NCBI RefSeq assembly: GCF_016859285.1
Contig: NC_053406.1
Span: 6,335,501 to 6,399,500 of the forward strand
Length of the DNA: 64,000 bases
Direction of reading: 5' to 3'
Origin: Xiphias gladius
Lineage: Eukaryota > Chordata > Actinopteri > Istiophoriformes > Xiphiidae
Position 1 is the stretch's first letter, and each line of letters starts with the position of its first letter. The position numbers and the translations under genes were made by a program. This document shows, one piece after another, positions 1-13,265 of the stretch. The notes beneath the pieces were generated by a model. That model searched no databases and was not told the origin of the DNA. It was given only the letters and a program-made list of their open reading frames with translations.

Positions 1-3000
1 GCAGGATCCTACAGGAGAAAGAGAGAGATAAATGGGGTTAATACGGTCAGAGATGTACAGTAAATTAATGTATTAGAAAAGATGTGTTGTCCTGAGATGT
101 CCTTCCCAGCAGAGGTTCTACAAATGTGCTGAGTATTAGACGACAGTGCAAGAAAGCAGGAAAGAAGAATAACAGATAAGAGGGCTCGTAAATGATGAAT
201 GTAAATGTTCAGAATGAGTATTTTTAAATCAGAATTTTGTATAATAAGCTTTGAAACGAGTAAAGATGGACAAAAAACAATATGCAGTGTTAAAAAATGT
301 CAGTGTGCAAAAATACTCTGCACTATTATTAGTTATTAAAGGCAAAGGCGTAAAGGCCTGTTCACACCATCATTTAAAACAGCGAAAGTTTGTGGTGAAA
401 CAAATGCAATTCAGTAGAATTGCTGGGATCTGTGGAGTGGGTCTAAGCGATGAGGTACATTAGCACCATTTTTGTGTCAAGTTTGTGTGTGTCAATTTTT
501 AACTTTCATGCACGACCTTGTGCTGGTGACCAATAGCAGGCTGTCTTGACAATGCTGAACTCTAAGGGAATAGAAACCTATGGAATGCAAAATAATGGAA
601 GCATTGACTGCACCTTAACTCTTTTGTTCGATTTAGTTTCATTTAACCTCCTCTGTCAGAGTATAAAGAGCTCCAATAAACAGGAATGTTTTTAGGCAGT
701 TAATAGGATATAGGAGATAGGAGTCAAGGTATAAATACATCTTTTGATTGAACTGTGTGAACTTATTGTCATTAGTGACCAAGCTAACAAGCTTGTTAAC
801 TCACAGTTAATGTTAGTTAAATGACAATTAGCAAGCTAGCTGGCTCGGAGTGCTTTTCCCACTCCTCTGGAACTCTTTAAGGACTTCAGGGATGTACAAT
901 TCAATCCCAATAACAAAATGCCTGGCGGGAGTAAACAACCTTGTGCATGCATAGTGTAAGTATAAGCTCTGGGAAAAAAACATTTTAAACCTTATTTTTG
1001 GGCAAAGTCACCAAACCTTTTAAGCTTTTTTTAAAATCAGATTTGACTGGGTATTCTATACATGAATTTTTTATGTCACAGTGACATAAAACCAAATTAA
1101 AAGGGAAAGTGAAGTTATTGCTCTCTCCCCATTCATTAAGATAGGGTTCCTGGTCTTGTTAGCCGAAATAACTGCCCAAGGCCATTGCCGAGATGGCTGC
1201 CAAGTGTCCAGACTTGCCTATAAGGACTTTGGCCAATTTCTGGTATTAGTGTGCCTTAATACTGTGAGTTCGAACAATATTACTGTTATGCTTAGATTCC
1301 ACCCATCAACTCTTTTTATGAGAAAACAACAAATCCTTTAAACAATTGACTGATCATGTGAAAGGACAAACGTAAGTAAAAGGGAATTGGACATCACCAC
1401 TTGCCTTCATGACATAAAAGGACAAGAGAGTTAGGAAGGAAATTGAGGGGAAATATGATAAAGGATACAAGGTGCGGATGAAATAAATCAGAATCCAGGT
1501 TGAGAGGAAGGACTTTGAACTCCTTATTAAGAGAGAGAAGTAAGAGAGACATCACAGAGGCAGGGAAAAGAGGGGAAAAAACGTACTAATGATGGACCAT
1601 CATTAAGTGACTGTTCCTCCTGATAAGAACCAGAGAAGGAGAGCACTCCAGATTCCATTTATCAGCCAGAGTAAACACTCCAAAAGAAGGACAGTTATGA
1701 GTGGGAGCCTCGATGTGTCTTCAGCGCTCATAACTCACAGCCTGCTATCTGTGATTGAAGATGCAGTTTGTGTGTGTCTTTCTATGTGTGTGTGTGTGCT
1801 TTGTGAGGGTGTTTACAGGTAAGGAGAGGTGAGATGACACGTCTCCTTGTCTAATTTTAGTGTCTTCTGCATCATTAGGCCAAGTTAGCATGGCAACCTC
1901 AGTTTAGAATCACTTAAGTTGGAGCTGTGATTAATTTCTGCACACATCCATACAGCCACATACAGTCATAGAGAGTAATCTCTCAGTTGACTTTTATGAA
2001 CAATACACACACTTTGTCTGCTCTCGCTGCCCTAGCAACAGGTTAACCTTGTTTGCAGATTAGGTGCTATTTCTGTGTGGAATGTGGTGAGATAGATTAT
2101 TGTTCCTAAATCTAGGTTCACTTCAATTCACTATGAGTGTGTGTGCTTGTTATATTTGTCTATTCAAGCAAATGGTTACATGAGCTGACTTGGCGTATCG
2201 GTACACTTAGTGTGTCTATGTGCTTCACGATGTTAGACACACACACAGTAGATGGACCACAGGTTTCTGTTCCTCCCCCCCCGTTCTGTTTCCTTTCTTG
2301 CAGACATCTTTCTCTTTGTTCTTTTCTTACTCTATTCATCCCTCATTTATTTTTCAGATCTGAGACCAGGCAAGCACTTCACATAGCAAGCTTTTTGCTT
2401 TATGCAGTCTGTGCAAGCCTCTTGGCGGTCTCACACTGTAATCTGTGACTAAACTAAGTCTGGAACAAGGCTGCAGACCGCAGACAGGCCTGAACATTGC
2501 TGTTAATCTGTTGATTGATTGCCGCCTTGTAGTTCCATCCAACAGATATGAAGGAGTTCAAACCGAGTTCTGCATAAGATCAACACTCACTAATCACCAC
2601 TATTTATATTAATGATAAAATATAGATAATAAATAATGGTATGATAAATCACTGTCATTACTTCATGTGAACCTAGAGTACATGCCATTACAGTAGCCCA
2701 TCAAAACCTGACCTCATTACATTTATCATGGATTTATGGGTTTTGTGTGCATACAAATCAATAGATGGTGACATATAAAAATGGCTTTGCAGGCAGTGCT
2801 AGTGAGCAGCACAGTATGAGGTGCAGGGAGAGGAATTAATTCCCGAGAAAAAGTCAATCTGCATAACACAGACTATTTCAATATAAAGAAATAAAGCTCC
2901 ACAACAGATACATTATAACTGCCTTTCAGACTTCAACAGTAAACCGTAAGTCAACCAATTTTACATGATGGTGACATGTTTTAGAGGTATTGTAAAGGTT

Positions 3001-4730
3001 TCATAATATTTAGACAGGTTGCCATTCCCTTAAGAGATTAATCCAACTATATCTGACTATATTTTACTATAGCTGCTGGCAACATAGCCACACAAAGGCA
3101 GAGGGCGCAATCATACACATTCACATGCACACATCTGTCCCTGAATTATACTCCCTGTTGCAGAGAAATCAAAGCCTTGTTAAAATAGAGCAGCATTGGC
3201 TTCTTTTGTAGTTTGATTATGTTTTTTTTTATTAGTACAGTAGATACATTGCTGGGTAAGGACAGTAATGGAGAATGAAGAGTTTGCTCATCAAACACGT
3301 CAAACATCACTTTTACTCTCAGTCCCTCACTAGTCTGAATGTATTGATAACATGGTAGCTGCCACTTGAATTTACCTCGGGCCAACCCACTGTTATAAAT
3401 AGAAAGAGTCATATTTTTGTACAATGCGTATAGATTTACTAAATCAAACTCAACAAGATATGTCTGGACACCATTGTGACCTCACAGTTGATCCAAGGGG
3501 GGGGCCCCTTCTACTGCACCTTAGACGGAGCAAGTTAATCATTAGATGGCATTTGGATGTGTCAGGGGTAATCTACCAATCGCACAGTGGCTTTGCCAGT
3601 CTTGTGTGGCGCAGATGTGGAGTCGAAGGGCAGAGTTAATCCTTTCCAGAATCTGACGGCGTGCAGTTCACATGTACCTCTCATCACAACTGCAGATCAC
3701 TGGTGATGACCTCCAAAATGAAAAATAAAAGACTTATTGCAAATCTGCCCACCTGTGATCAGCTGGCATGTGGAGGGGCAGTGAAGGAAGGACGGAGGGA
3801 AGGAGAAAAAAAATAAATGCAAAAAAAATTGAAATGGTTTTGCCCTTGTAGTGACTCCATTAAGGAGCTTAGTGAGCAGAGAATTCACAATACCAGAGTG
3901 AGAGAGTATTGCACCAAATGTCCGCACATGTGCATGCAAACACACATGCACACACATGTATTCTGTATGGCCACACAATGCACGCTTGCGCACATATCCG
4001 TGCAACAAAGCACCGTCCAGACAGTGACTGAAGACTGTTTAAAACTAACTGAGTACTGAAAGAAGACATCAAAGTGCTGTTTAAGATGAATGAGTTCCAG
4101 ACAGGGATAAAAAGATTATAAAGTCACCAAAAAACCCAATGTGGCTCAGACATCTTCTCCTCAAATTAAAAGAGAAACCTGCCAGTGCTGGGACAGAGTG
4201 CGAGAGATGGAGGGGGATAGTAAGGAAAACCAGCAATGAAGGAAAATCTCATCATAGAGAATGAATTATATAATAGCTTCCACACGCAACCCACTGCTGT
4301 AATCTGTGGCTGGGCCAAGGGAGGATTCTTGCATTAGGGTTTTTTTTTTTTTTTTGTTAATGCCATCGAATAGCTTTAGATTATCGTACCCCACACAGCA
4401 TCCCCCACCTGTTTTTTCTCTCCTCTCTAGAACATCTTTCTTTCTTTTTTTTCTTTCATATGTACTCCCAAGGTTCTCTGTTCCTTCTTTTCTCTCTCTC
4501 TCTCTGAGCCCCCCAGCTCCCACCTCCACCCCACAACCCCACCCCCGTCAGGAATAATCTCCAGATTGTGTCAGTAGTTTTCTATGAAGAGCCTCGTTTC
4601 TCTGCAAACGGTCACATGAGGCATTTAAATTGCTGGTGGTTTCAATCTAATGCACTCCTTATTGTTGCCTAACACTCTTGTGGAAATGGTTCGCACAGCA
4701 GCTGCATCCACCAAATTGTGCAGAACCATT
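1..4730. other. gene-poor stretch, no coding exon seen
   Basis: No open reading frame here resembles a known protein, and none is flanked by convincing splice sites. The stretch is AT-rich with short homopolymers (poly-T near 4,340) and TC-rich tracts near 4,410-4,505. It could lie inside the large intron of the connexin gene whose first coding exon is at 23.7 kb on the minus strand, because that gene's second exon must lie to the left of position 1. That placement is inference. Confidence 0.5.
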
Positions 4731-4734
4731 TACA

Positions 4735-5050
4735 TTTTTATTACTGCTTAACTGATTAGTTAATTGATTCATCAGTCAACAGAAGAAAAAATCAAAAAAT
4801 CATTGATAACAAAGTTTTTGTTTTGGTAAAAATGACAACAAATCTTCTGGTTGCTGCTTCTCAGACATCTTTTATATCATTGCTAATTGGATACTTTTAG
4901 ATTTTGGACTGTTGGTTGGACAAAAAAATTAATTTGAAGACGTCTCTGTGGGTTCTCAGATTTCTCTATCGCTATTTTGTAGACTGATCATTTTACTGAT
5001 GAATTTAAATTATAACTGAGAAATTAACCAATAATGAAAATAATCATCAC
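4735..5050 (+). mobile_element. fish MITE-like interspersed repeat, copy 1
   Basis: This AT-rich block begins with a 'gattagttaattgattcatc' segment, contains the hallmark 'tttggactgttggttgg', and ends with 'taatgaaaataatcatc'. I recognise the arrangement from a very common non-autonomous teleost repeat whose ends look like runs of attaatcgatta. It has no coding capacity. Related copies occur at 35,130-35,470 (inverted) and 39,625-39,905. The family assignment (probably hAT-derived) is from memory, not a search. Confidence 0.55.
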
Positions 5051-5436
5051 CTGGGACCCTACAGTAAGTTGTATACTTATGCTTAAAAGACATACACATG
5101 ACAGACATAGTAGCACATATCTCAACACACTCAGACCTTCGGTTGGTGATTATGAAAAAACATTATGCCAACGCAATTCCAAAATGCCTCTTCTCCTCCA
5201 GCAATTGTGTGTCCAACTTGTATACACCGTCTTTTTCTCTTGCTCTTCCTCATTATCTGACAGGCGATATTTGCACTATGGGGGCATTTCTCATATTCGG
5301 AGATCTCATTATAGATCTGCAGTTAATTGTCAAAAATAAAATGTGTACAGTAACATGAAAAAATAATCATAGCTTCTGCACCTGATGCGAGATATCCAGC
5401 TCCATCCACCTCCTCATATGCACTCACTCTCTCACA

Positions 5437-5439
5437 TAC

Positions 5440-5479
<40 letters not shown>
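5437..5479. repeat. (CA)n microsatellite
   Basis: A near-perfect CA dinucleotide run of about 40 bases, preceded by an imperfect cacgcaca start. Confidence 0.95.
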
Positions 5480-5482
<3 letters not shown>

Positions 5483-7478
5483 ACACATAATGCTGTTGCT
5501 GCCCCAGCGGTCTACATTATTCAACTTCCGGAGAAATTAAAATGCCATGCACAGTGAGGCTCTCTTGATCTTCCTTGATGATAAATGTCAGTCTCTTTTG
5601 ATGAAACCTCGAATGCTGTTTAAATGGCAATTGGAGAGGATAAGCTGAATAAAAATAGAAGTAGAGGTGAGGTGGGAGTTGGACGTAGCTCAATAGGTAG
5701 AGCTGGAGTTGGATGTGGTTAGAGACAGGGACAACGTTTAATATGGAGATGGAATAGAAAAGCAAAAAAATCAAGAATTGTGGATGAAGGAGACAACAGA
5801 AGAAATTAAACCAGCAAAAGGAAAAAAAATGAGGAAGAGGAGGAAAAGGACAGGAAATATTTGGCCAGGGACTGATAAGGAGCGTAAGTTTTGGAGTGAG
5901 GAAGAGAAGGGTAGTGGAAGAACAGCCATGGTTCCTTTACCCAGAAACCCAACACAACCCCCTCTCTTCTCATCTCTCCACCCTCCCTTCATTCTCCCCT
6001 CTACTCAACTTCCCCCTGCTAGTTACCACGGCAACAGGCGAGGGGCAGAAAATGAAGGGAGAGACAGAGAGACAGAGAGACAGAGAGAGAAGTGTGTCGT
6101 CTAGAAGCTAAGTCAACTAAAGCACATTTCTGCTGAGGAGGGCAGCAGATTGGTTGCACCAGTTAGAATGTGGCTTAGGTGCCTAACAGAGCTTGATGCT
6201 AATTTACTTTATGCAAAACGCCTGAAGAAAGCTTCACTGAAACAGTAAATTATGGCAGCTAGGCAAACTAAATTATGCTGCTGTGTAGAAGTTGCTTAGA
6301 AGATAATTCAGTGAGGAAAAGTAGAACATATTGGTCCCCTTTTTAGAGAAAAGGAACTCAGGTACTACTGGTGTTCAAAAATCATCGAGAGGAAAGATGA
6401 ATAAAAAAGGTTCTTTTCAAAAAGAGACACCAAAACCATTTTAAAATATGGATAAGGAGTCTCAAGTGGTTCTAGTTCTGGTTCTAACAAAATAGCTAAA
6501 ATTCATGTTTCTTAAGTGCTGAAATTCATTTTTTGGGTTGGAATCGTCAATGATAATCGGTAAGTAAGAGAGGCAGCTCCTAGCTGTGCCTCTGCAGGCC
6601 GAGGAGTCTGTTAGCTGCTCTGGACTGTGGTGTAAACAAGCCAGTGTTATGGCTGACCTGCTTATCCTGCTCAGAGTCACACCTTTAGCCTCCATCAATA
6701 CCTGTTCGCTCACTGCTTTTCTCTGCACCCCTCCTCTGCCCCGTTTCTACACTTCCATCCCTGCTACCGCTCTGTTCCTACTCATACTTAAATTTCTAAC
6801 CGGTACCTCTCTTTAATTTACATCCCAGTTCATGTCTCTGAAATATTCCCCAATCAGCCTCTCACCTTGCGTCTTCTGTTTCACAATCTCAGATGTGTAT
6901 GCCAATCACTTAGCCTGGTAATTATATTGAACTGCCATTTCACTTTAAGGGAAGGGGCCTGGAACCAGGCTAGCCTCTCACTGAGGTTACACTCCAAGTG
7001 CAGTTTCACGAAGTGAGGAGTTCTCCTCTTTTCATGGGTCAGCAGATCTAACCATGCAAGCACAGCACAAAGGGATTGCCAATGTTTGCAAGACGAGCTA
7101 CAGTAAGTAAAAAGATTAAACTAATACTAATGTTACAAAAGTTAGGTACAAAATCTGGAGTAATGTTTTGTCATCGTGTTAGCAGTGGTTTTGGAAAATC
7201 CCTCCTCAGTCCATCCATCTCTTTGTTTACTCCAACCTTTATCCTGCCTCTCTTCTTTCTCTCTCCTGTGTTTCTTGAGGGTGCCAGTTGGTAACCCAAT
7301 ACAATATACCAGCAGCTCTGACAAATCTAATCCTGTCACATCAAATATGGGCCGACAATTGTTGTATACTCACTCTCTGTGTTCCTTTGCCAAGGTTTAT
7401 CAATAGCTAGTAGTTCACACCAGGTCACCTGGCACCAAGCTGTATCCGACCTAACACGAGAGCCATCAGAGAGACATG
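5480..7478. other. non-coding stretch with purine-rich segments
   Basis: No recognisable gene. A GA-rich segment (about 5,790-6,100) produces several chance reading frames on both strands, all of low complexity. A short tRNA D-arm look-alike near 5,690 has no matching acceptor or anticodon arm. Confidence 0.5.
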
Positions 7479-7485
7479 CACGCAT

Positions 7486-7537
<52 letters not shown>
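7479..7537. repeat. compound (CGCA)n-(CA)n microsatellite
   Basis: About 25 bases of tetranucleotide cgca/cgcatgca run directly into about 35 bases of CA. The reading frames crossing it are low-complexity artefacts. Confidence 0.95.
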
Positions 7538-7540
<3 letters not shown>

Positions 7541-8189
7541 ACCAGAAGGGACGTTCCGGTGCTTCAGGCCAGTGACAGAAGGAGTGAGGGGGCTGCACTC
7601 TCACTTGCTGACAGAGATTTATCCTGCATGGCCACCCACCTCCTAACAAAAACACACACACACGGGCATTCACTACCACACTCAAATGTTAAGACCAATA
7701 TAACAAATAAAAACAGTGTGTACTTGCGCTACATACACAGAAACAGAGAGTGAATTCTCTCAGCCCACACAGATAAGGACACCTCTGCATACACACGTGC
7801 ATACACACATTTTAATCAGAGACACACACACTCTCCCAGCTGTTGCAGGGCGTCACAAAGCCGATTGTGTCTGACATTGCCGGGTGTTAGTTCCATCTTT
7901 TCGGGAGAAGATGAAGATGAATTTCTATCATACCAGCCAGTAATAATGGTTTTATCATGGTCTAGTCTGGGAGCCTCTGGTCTCCAATCAGGTGTCTTCA
8001 GAGACTCTCAGGTTCAATTTGGTTCAGTTCATGTAAATCAGAGACAGCATGTACCAGTGTGGCTTATTTTGATGAATATTCAAGAAGTAATATATCCAAA
8101 CCAAATGATCAAATAATACCAGGATAATAAACTTTAGACATGTACAGTATATGTAGTGGTGACAAGCAACTACAGTAAGTCCATATACT

Positions 8190-8370
8190 GCACTTAAGTA
8201 TAATTTTGAGGTAGCTTACTCGTACTTTACTTGTGTAAATCATTTTTGTTACTTTATTCTTCTACTCCACTGCTTTTTAGAAGGAAATGTTGTACCTCTT
8301 CTCCATAACAATTATTTGACATTTTTAGTTACTTTTCAGATTTTACATTTACATTTTACATTACATACAC
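8190..8370 (+). mobile_element. fish interspersed repeat fragment
   Basis: The block contains 'cttctactccactgctttt' followed by 'ttatttgaca' and 'agttacttttcag'. I know this arrangement from a widespread non-coding teleost repeat. It is a fragment without clear inverted ends. The identification is from memory. Confidence 0.45.
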
Positions 8371-8429
8371 AAAAAAAGAAAAAACATAAGATCATAAAAT
8401 ACAATGATATGAATGAATTTTTAGATTAA

Positions 8430-8725
8430 ACCAACCATTTTGGCTTGTGACCCCTTACAAAGACAGCAGTGTCTACTTGGGGCCCTTTGTCACATTTCAG
8501 AAGTCTACAAGTTGTTGGAGGTCCACCAAAGAGACATTTCCCTTATAAACTCAGATGGTTTCATTGAAATAATTATTCAAGGCTTAAAGAGGTAAAATTA
8601 TCCAACATTTGACAAAAAAGAAAAGTCTAAAAAACAAATACAGACGTGTGTAACATAACTTTTTCTTCTTTGCTGTCCCATTAATCATCTCATGACCCCT
8701 CATATTTATCTGGTGACCCTTATTG
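8430..8725. mobile_element. probable hAT-type MITE remnant
   Basis: The block opens with 'ggcttgtgaccccttacaa' and closes with 'catgacccctcatatttat' and 'ctggtgaccctt'. This resembles the non-coding teleost repeat also seen at 53,916-54,177, in which gtgacccc motifs lie near both ends. It is strongly decayed. Confidence 0.4.
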
Positions 8726-8926
8726 TTGATAAATTATAGTAGACAAGGAAAAATTACCTTTTACCATTATTATTTTATTATTTACCTTACAAAGGTGATA
8801 TTGCCTTACAATACTAAATATGTGCGTACACGTGTACAGATTTGCAGCAATTCATTCATGTCCTTCATTCACTGTTTTACACTCACTGAACAGTGTAAAC
8901 CAATCAGGCACAACATTAAAACCAGT

Positions 8927-10177
8927 CAGCTTTAATTCAAAAGGCTTAACAAAAATATCACATCAACTGTTTAGGAACTACAGCCATTTTTATCCATAGT
9001 CCCTCTTTTTCAGAGTTTCAAAAGTAATTGGAGAAACCAACATAGTTGAAGAATATTCAATTTCTTTGCCTTGAAAAGCTCTTGGGCTGCTTTCACAGTA
9101 TGTTGTAAGTCATTATCCATCTGTACTGTGAAGCACCATCCTATCAGTTTTGAAGCATTTGGCTTAAATTGAGCAGATAGTACAGCCCTTTACACTTCAG
9201 AATCCATCCTGCTATTTCTATCAACAGTCACATCATCAATGAACACCAGTGACCCAGTTCCATTAGCAGACATACATGCCCATGCCATAACACTGCCTCC
9301 ACCATGTTTGACAGATGATGGGGTTTGCTTTGGATCATGAGTTGTTCCTTTCCTTCTCCATACTCTTCTCTTCCCATCATTCTGGTACAAGTTCATCTTG
9401 GTTTCATCTGTCCAGAGAATCTTGGTCCAGAACTGGGCAGGTTTTTTTAGATGTTTTCTGCCAAAGTCTAATCCAGCCTTTCTGTTCTTGAGTGTTACAA
9501 GTGGTTTGTACCTTGTGGTAAACCCTCTGTATTTACATTCATGAAGGCATCTGTTGATTGTGGACTTGGACAATGATACACATACCTGCTCGAGAGTGTT
9601 CTTGACCTGCTTAGATGTTATGAAGGGTTTTTCTTCGCCCAGGAAAGAATCATCCACTTTAGTTGTCCTCCGTGGTCTTCCAGCCCTTTTGGTGTTGCTG
9701 AACTCACCAGTGCACTCCTTCTTTTTAAGATTTTACCCAATTTTTGATGTGGCCACTCCTAAAGTTCCTGCTATCTGTCTGATAGGTTTGTTTTGTTTTT
9801 TCAGCCTAACGATGGCCTCCTTCATTTGCAGCAACACCTCTTTGGACCGCCTATTGAGAATTCCCAGGAACAGCAACCAAATACAAATTCAACACGTGGA
9901 ATCAACTCCAGACCTTTCATCTGCTTAATTTGTCATTAAATAATGAGGGAACAGGCCATGAAACCGATGGTCAGTCAACTGTCCAATTAATTTTGAGCCC
10001 CTGAAAATGAGGGACTATGGATAAAAATGGCTGTAATTCCTAATCAGTTGATATGATATTTTTGTTAAACCACTTGAATTAAAGCTGAAAGTCTACACTT
10101 CAATCACATCTTGATGGCTTTGTTTCAATTCCATTGTGGTGGTGTACAGAGGCAAAATTATGCAAATTGTGTCACTG
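8927..10177 (-). mobile_element. Tc1-like DNA transposon, dead copy
   Basis: Long inverted repeats flank a broken transposase. The left repeat (8,927-9,034) is the reverse complement of right-hand sequence 9,982-10,087 with a few mismatches; for example, both sides share 'cagccatttttatccatag' in opposite orientation. The right arm runs about 90 bases further out, ending near 'gtcactgtcc', while the left arm lacks this outer part. The left arm is preceded by a different repeat-like scrap ('caatcaggcacaacatt'), so the left end was lost or replaced. No TA target duplication is preserved. The copy is non-autonomous. Confidence 0.85.
9052..9885 (-). pseudogene. Tc1-like transposase pseudogene
   Basis: On the minus strand the reading runs from about 9,885. 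A helix-turn-helix start (RSKEVLLQMKEAIVRLKKQ) leads to a TAA stop where a Trp-Lys is usual (SKIG-stop-NLKKK). The same frame then continues through GRPRRTTK, an HTH region, and the catalytic block with WTDETK (first Asp of the DDE/D triad) and KHGGGSVMAWACMSANGTG to about 9,190. Beyond that the frame is damaged. A remnant AAQELFKAKKLNILQ survives near 9,060-9,110, but the C-terminal catalytic part (the usual SPDLNPIEH region) is deleted. It would encode no active enzyme. The Tc1/mariner family is clear. Confidence 0.85.
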
Positions 10178-10508
10178 TCCACATACCTACATACCTAACT
10201 GTATAAATTAATAAATAAAATTTAAAAAAAAAAATTTTTATATATATATATATCAGTTGTGTGTGTGTTTGTGAGAGAGAGACAGAGATGAGTATATATA
10301 CTTAGTATATATATATCTATGATTATTGTTTTAATGTTGTGGCATATTGGTCAATATTTCTGTTTGAGACAGTACTCTATTTATTATGATATACTGTAGT
10401 CTCTGTTTGTAATCCTGGGTCTGTAAACTGCTAAAATGGAAAACTAATAACAGTATATTCTAATACTGGTCACTTATCCATCCATCTCTCTGTCTCTCTG
10501 TCTCTCTC
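10178..10508. other. AT-rich non-coding stretch
   Basis: Short TA and TATATA runs at 10,236-10,253 and 10,292-10,315. No gene seen. Confidence 0.6.
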
Positions 10509-10509
10509 A

Positions 10510-10583
<74 letters not shown>
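10509..10583. repeat. (AC)n microsatellite
   Basis: About 75 bases of nearly pure AC dinucleotide, followed by acaaacaaac. Confidence 0.95.
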
Positions 10584-10587
<4 letters not shown>

Positions 10588-11620
10588 AACACAGGGAGAC
10601 TCACGGACAAAGGTATTTAAGTGGTGTGTTGATGAATGTGAACTGACTCTGCCTCTGGAGATAAATGGATGAATTACATGCACATAAACACATACATAAA
10701 TGTCCAGAGTATTTTTGTGTAGTTATACTAATCAGTATAATTAAATGATATAAATCCATTAGAAAATATTTTCCATCAGTCTGACGAATGGCTGTGAAAG
10801 GCTATATTTTTATTTACATTTTTTTACACGCTAATATAGAACAGATTGATCCCAAGAGATGTATCACTATCCAATTTTCCTACCATTGCACTGGTACGTA
10901 AGTGCGCAAGGGTTTCCATGTCAATAATAACTGTGACAGTTACCTTGGCAACTGATTAGGCAATCAAGTAATGGTTAAATAAGAGCCCAGACATTAAAAA
11001 TAGACTTTCTAAAAATCTACTCTGAGAAGATCATTCACAACAGATCAAATGCAGGAAAGAAAAGAAGTGACATGAGTAGTCACCATGGCAACAGACCAAC
11101 CAGTGAGAGTGCTGTTTTTTGGGTGGGTTGTAAGATTTTGATTGAGGGGTGAGGCTTGAACAGGAGAAAGAGCAGCAGGAGTGAGGAAGAGAGTTAATGC
11201 GTGGGCGAGAAAGGAGGGACGGATGGAGGGAGGCAGGGAGGGAGGGAGGGGAGTCAATGGAGGGAAATACAGAAAGAGCGAGAGAGAGAGAGAGCGACAG
11301 ACAGAAATGATGGGCGTAATCCGGATTAAGTCGGTGGGTTTTGGACAATCCAGAGTTAGGACTGCTGCATCCATGCCAACATCCCACCCACTGTTGCTCT
11401 CTTGTGCCAAGCCCCAACCCAAATCAGTAGCTCTGGCACATGCAGAGAGCCTCCATGACACACAATCAGACAGCACATGGCTGCACAGGGAACATCCAAA
11501 ACAATCTTAATTGATGAAAAATACTAATAGATCTGCCACAGTCGTTACAATGGAAATCACTAATGATTGTAAAGGACAGTTTACATTTTGCATTAACATG
11601 TCTCATGTCCAGAGTGAGTA
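10584..11620. other. non-coding stretch with GGA-rich tract
   Basis: No recognisable exon. A purine tract at 11,205-11,310 (ggagg and gagag repeats) explains the long low-complexity reading frames on both strands. Confidence 0.5.
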
Positions 11621-11629
11621 TTGATTAGT

Positions 11630-12480
11630 CACCAGTGCTGACTGTCCATATACCAGAAGTGACATTCCCAAGCCTAACCTGCTGTTTACTGCCTGTCAGG
11701 AAGCTGGTGATCCACCGAGAGGTGGCGGTGGATACAGTGAGCTGGGAACTTTTGGAGGAGAGGATTTCTGGAATGGTGTTGTTGAACGCTGAGCTGAGGT
11801 CCACAAACAGGATAATTGCATATGTCCCTGGGTAGTCAAGGTGTTGCAGGATGTAGTGCATTCCCATGTTGACTGTGTCATCCACTGACCTGTTTGCCAG
11901 GTAGGCAAACTGCAGGGGACATTCTCCAAGTGGGCCAACACCAGTCCTTCAAAAGACTTCAGGACCACAGACGTCAGAGTGACAGGCTGAGGTCATATCC
12001 CTGACCGTGATGATGGTGGAGCGCTTGAGGCAGGAAGGAATTTCGGAACGGGAGGGGGGGTGCGTTGTCGAGGTCCTGCAGGCTTCTCCACACCGATGCA
12101 GGGTCATTGGCTGAAAACCTGTTTTCAACTTTTCAGAGGGCTCTTTTAGATACTCAGATCTCATTTGTCTGTGAGTTTCTGGGCTGCTTGTACAGGACTC
12201 TATCCCCACTTCTGTAGGCCTCCTTGGCCTGATGAAGTTGTCTTAGTCTGGCTATGAACCACTGCTTGTTGGTGTTGTACGTGAGAAGGTCTTGTTAGCA
12301 CATGTCTCTGCAAAAGCTGATGTGAGATGTCACAGTGTCAATCAGTTTGTCCAGGTTGCCAGTTGCAGCTTCAAACACACTCCAGTCAGTGCAGTCAAAA
12401 CGGTTGCTGCTCTGCCTCCCTGGTCCATTTCTTCAGTGGTCCAGTGTTGATATCCCTGGTGGGACAATTACTATGCTATC
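11630..12480 (-). mobile_element. non-LTR retrotransposon (LINE) relic
   Basis: Read on the minus strand from about 12,480, the block holds scrambled pieces of a LINE polyprotein of the jockey/CR1/L2 group common in fish. In order these are FDCTDWSVFEAATGNLDKL, a linker with VLYKQA-like sequence around 12,200, the piece with SEKLKTGFQ, and KSFEGLVLAHLE. The last part (11,639-11,885) is the reverse transcriptase with ILFVDLSSAFN (motif A, catalytic Asp) and KQQVRLGN. Frameshifts separate the pieces, a segment around 11,980-12,050 is compressed, and the sequence stops before the 'APQG' and YxDD motifs. It is a 3'-truncated, dead fragment. Confidence 0.8.
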
Positions 12481-13265
12481 TATATTTTGGTAGTTCATGG
12501 TTTAATTTTGCTCTGTTCAAGTCCCCAAAGATTATGAAGAGAGAGTGAATATGTTTTCTTTGTGAACCAAAGTTCATTCTTTACATTCAATGGAAACAGC
12601 AGTTGTCAAAACAATCTTACCACAAGTTCCACGTAGTAGCTGGTCTGAGGTTATGACCATGTCACACAATCTTCCTCAGCAGATGGAGATGCCCAGTTGT
12701 CATGGAATTGTACTGTAAATGTACGAATTTCCACTTTTTATGTGCACTTTAAAAAGAGCCAATGTAACTTTTGCTTGAGAGTGCTTACTGCAGCCAGAAG
12801 TGGAAATTAGTGAATATTGGTCTATGCTAAAACACAGCATAACAGTAGCACAAGCAGAGAAGAGTTTTAAATTCATTAGCTAACATTATCCACCAGAAAC
12901 TATTGGTCATACAAGACCGAATAAGACTATAGCAGCAAAACCCATGAGGGTACTTAATTGACTTCTTCTCTCTCCCGTAGTTTTGTGTTTTCTCGTCTCT
13001 CTCCTCTCTCCTCCTGTCACTTTCTGCAGGTATTTCTGCCCGTGGTGCTGCAGAGTCTGGATCTGTGACTGCAAACCTCCTACTGCCCCCATGATCCTTC
13101 TCAACACCCACTGCTTCAAATATTATGATTATCATTCCTATTATTGTATTTAGTCTTATTAAGATTATTATTCACCCTACTATTGTATTTATTAGTTTTA
13201 TTATTGGTGTCATTATTATTATACATCTTAATGTTATACCTGTACTGTGCTATGCCCCCCCCCCG

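Noticed and set aside
5686-5760. tRNA-like 'gtagctcaataggtagagc'
   Set aside because: It looks like a D-arm only. No paired acceptor stem, anticodon arm or T-loop follows.
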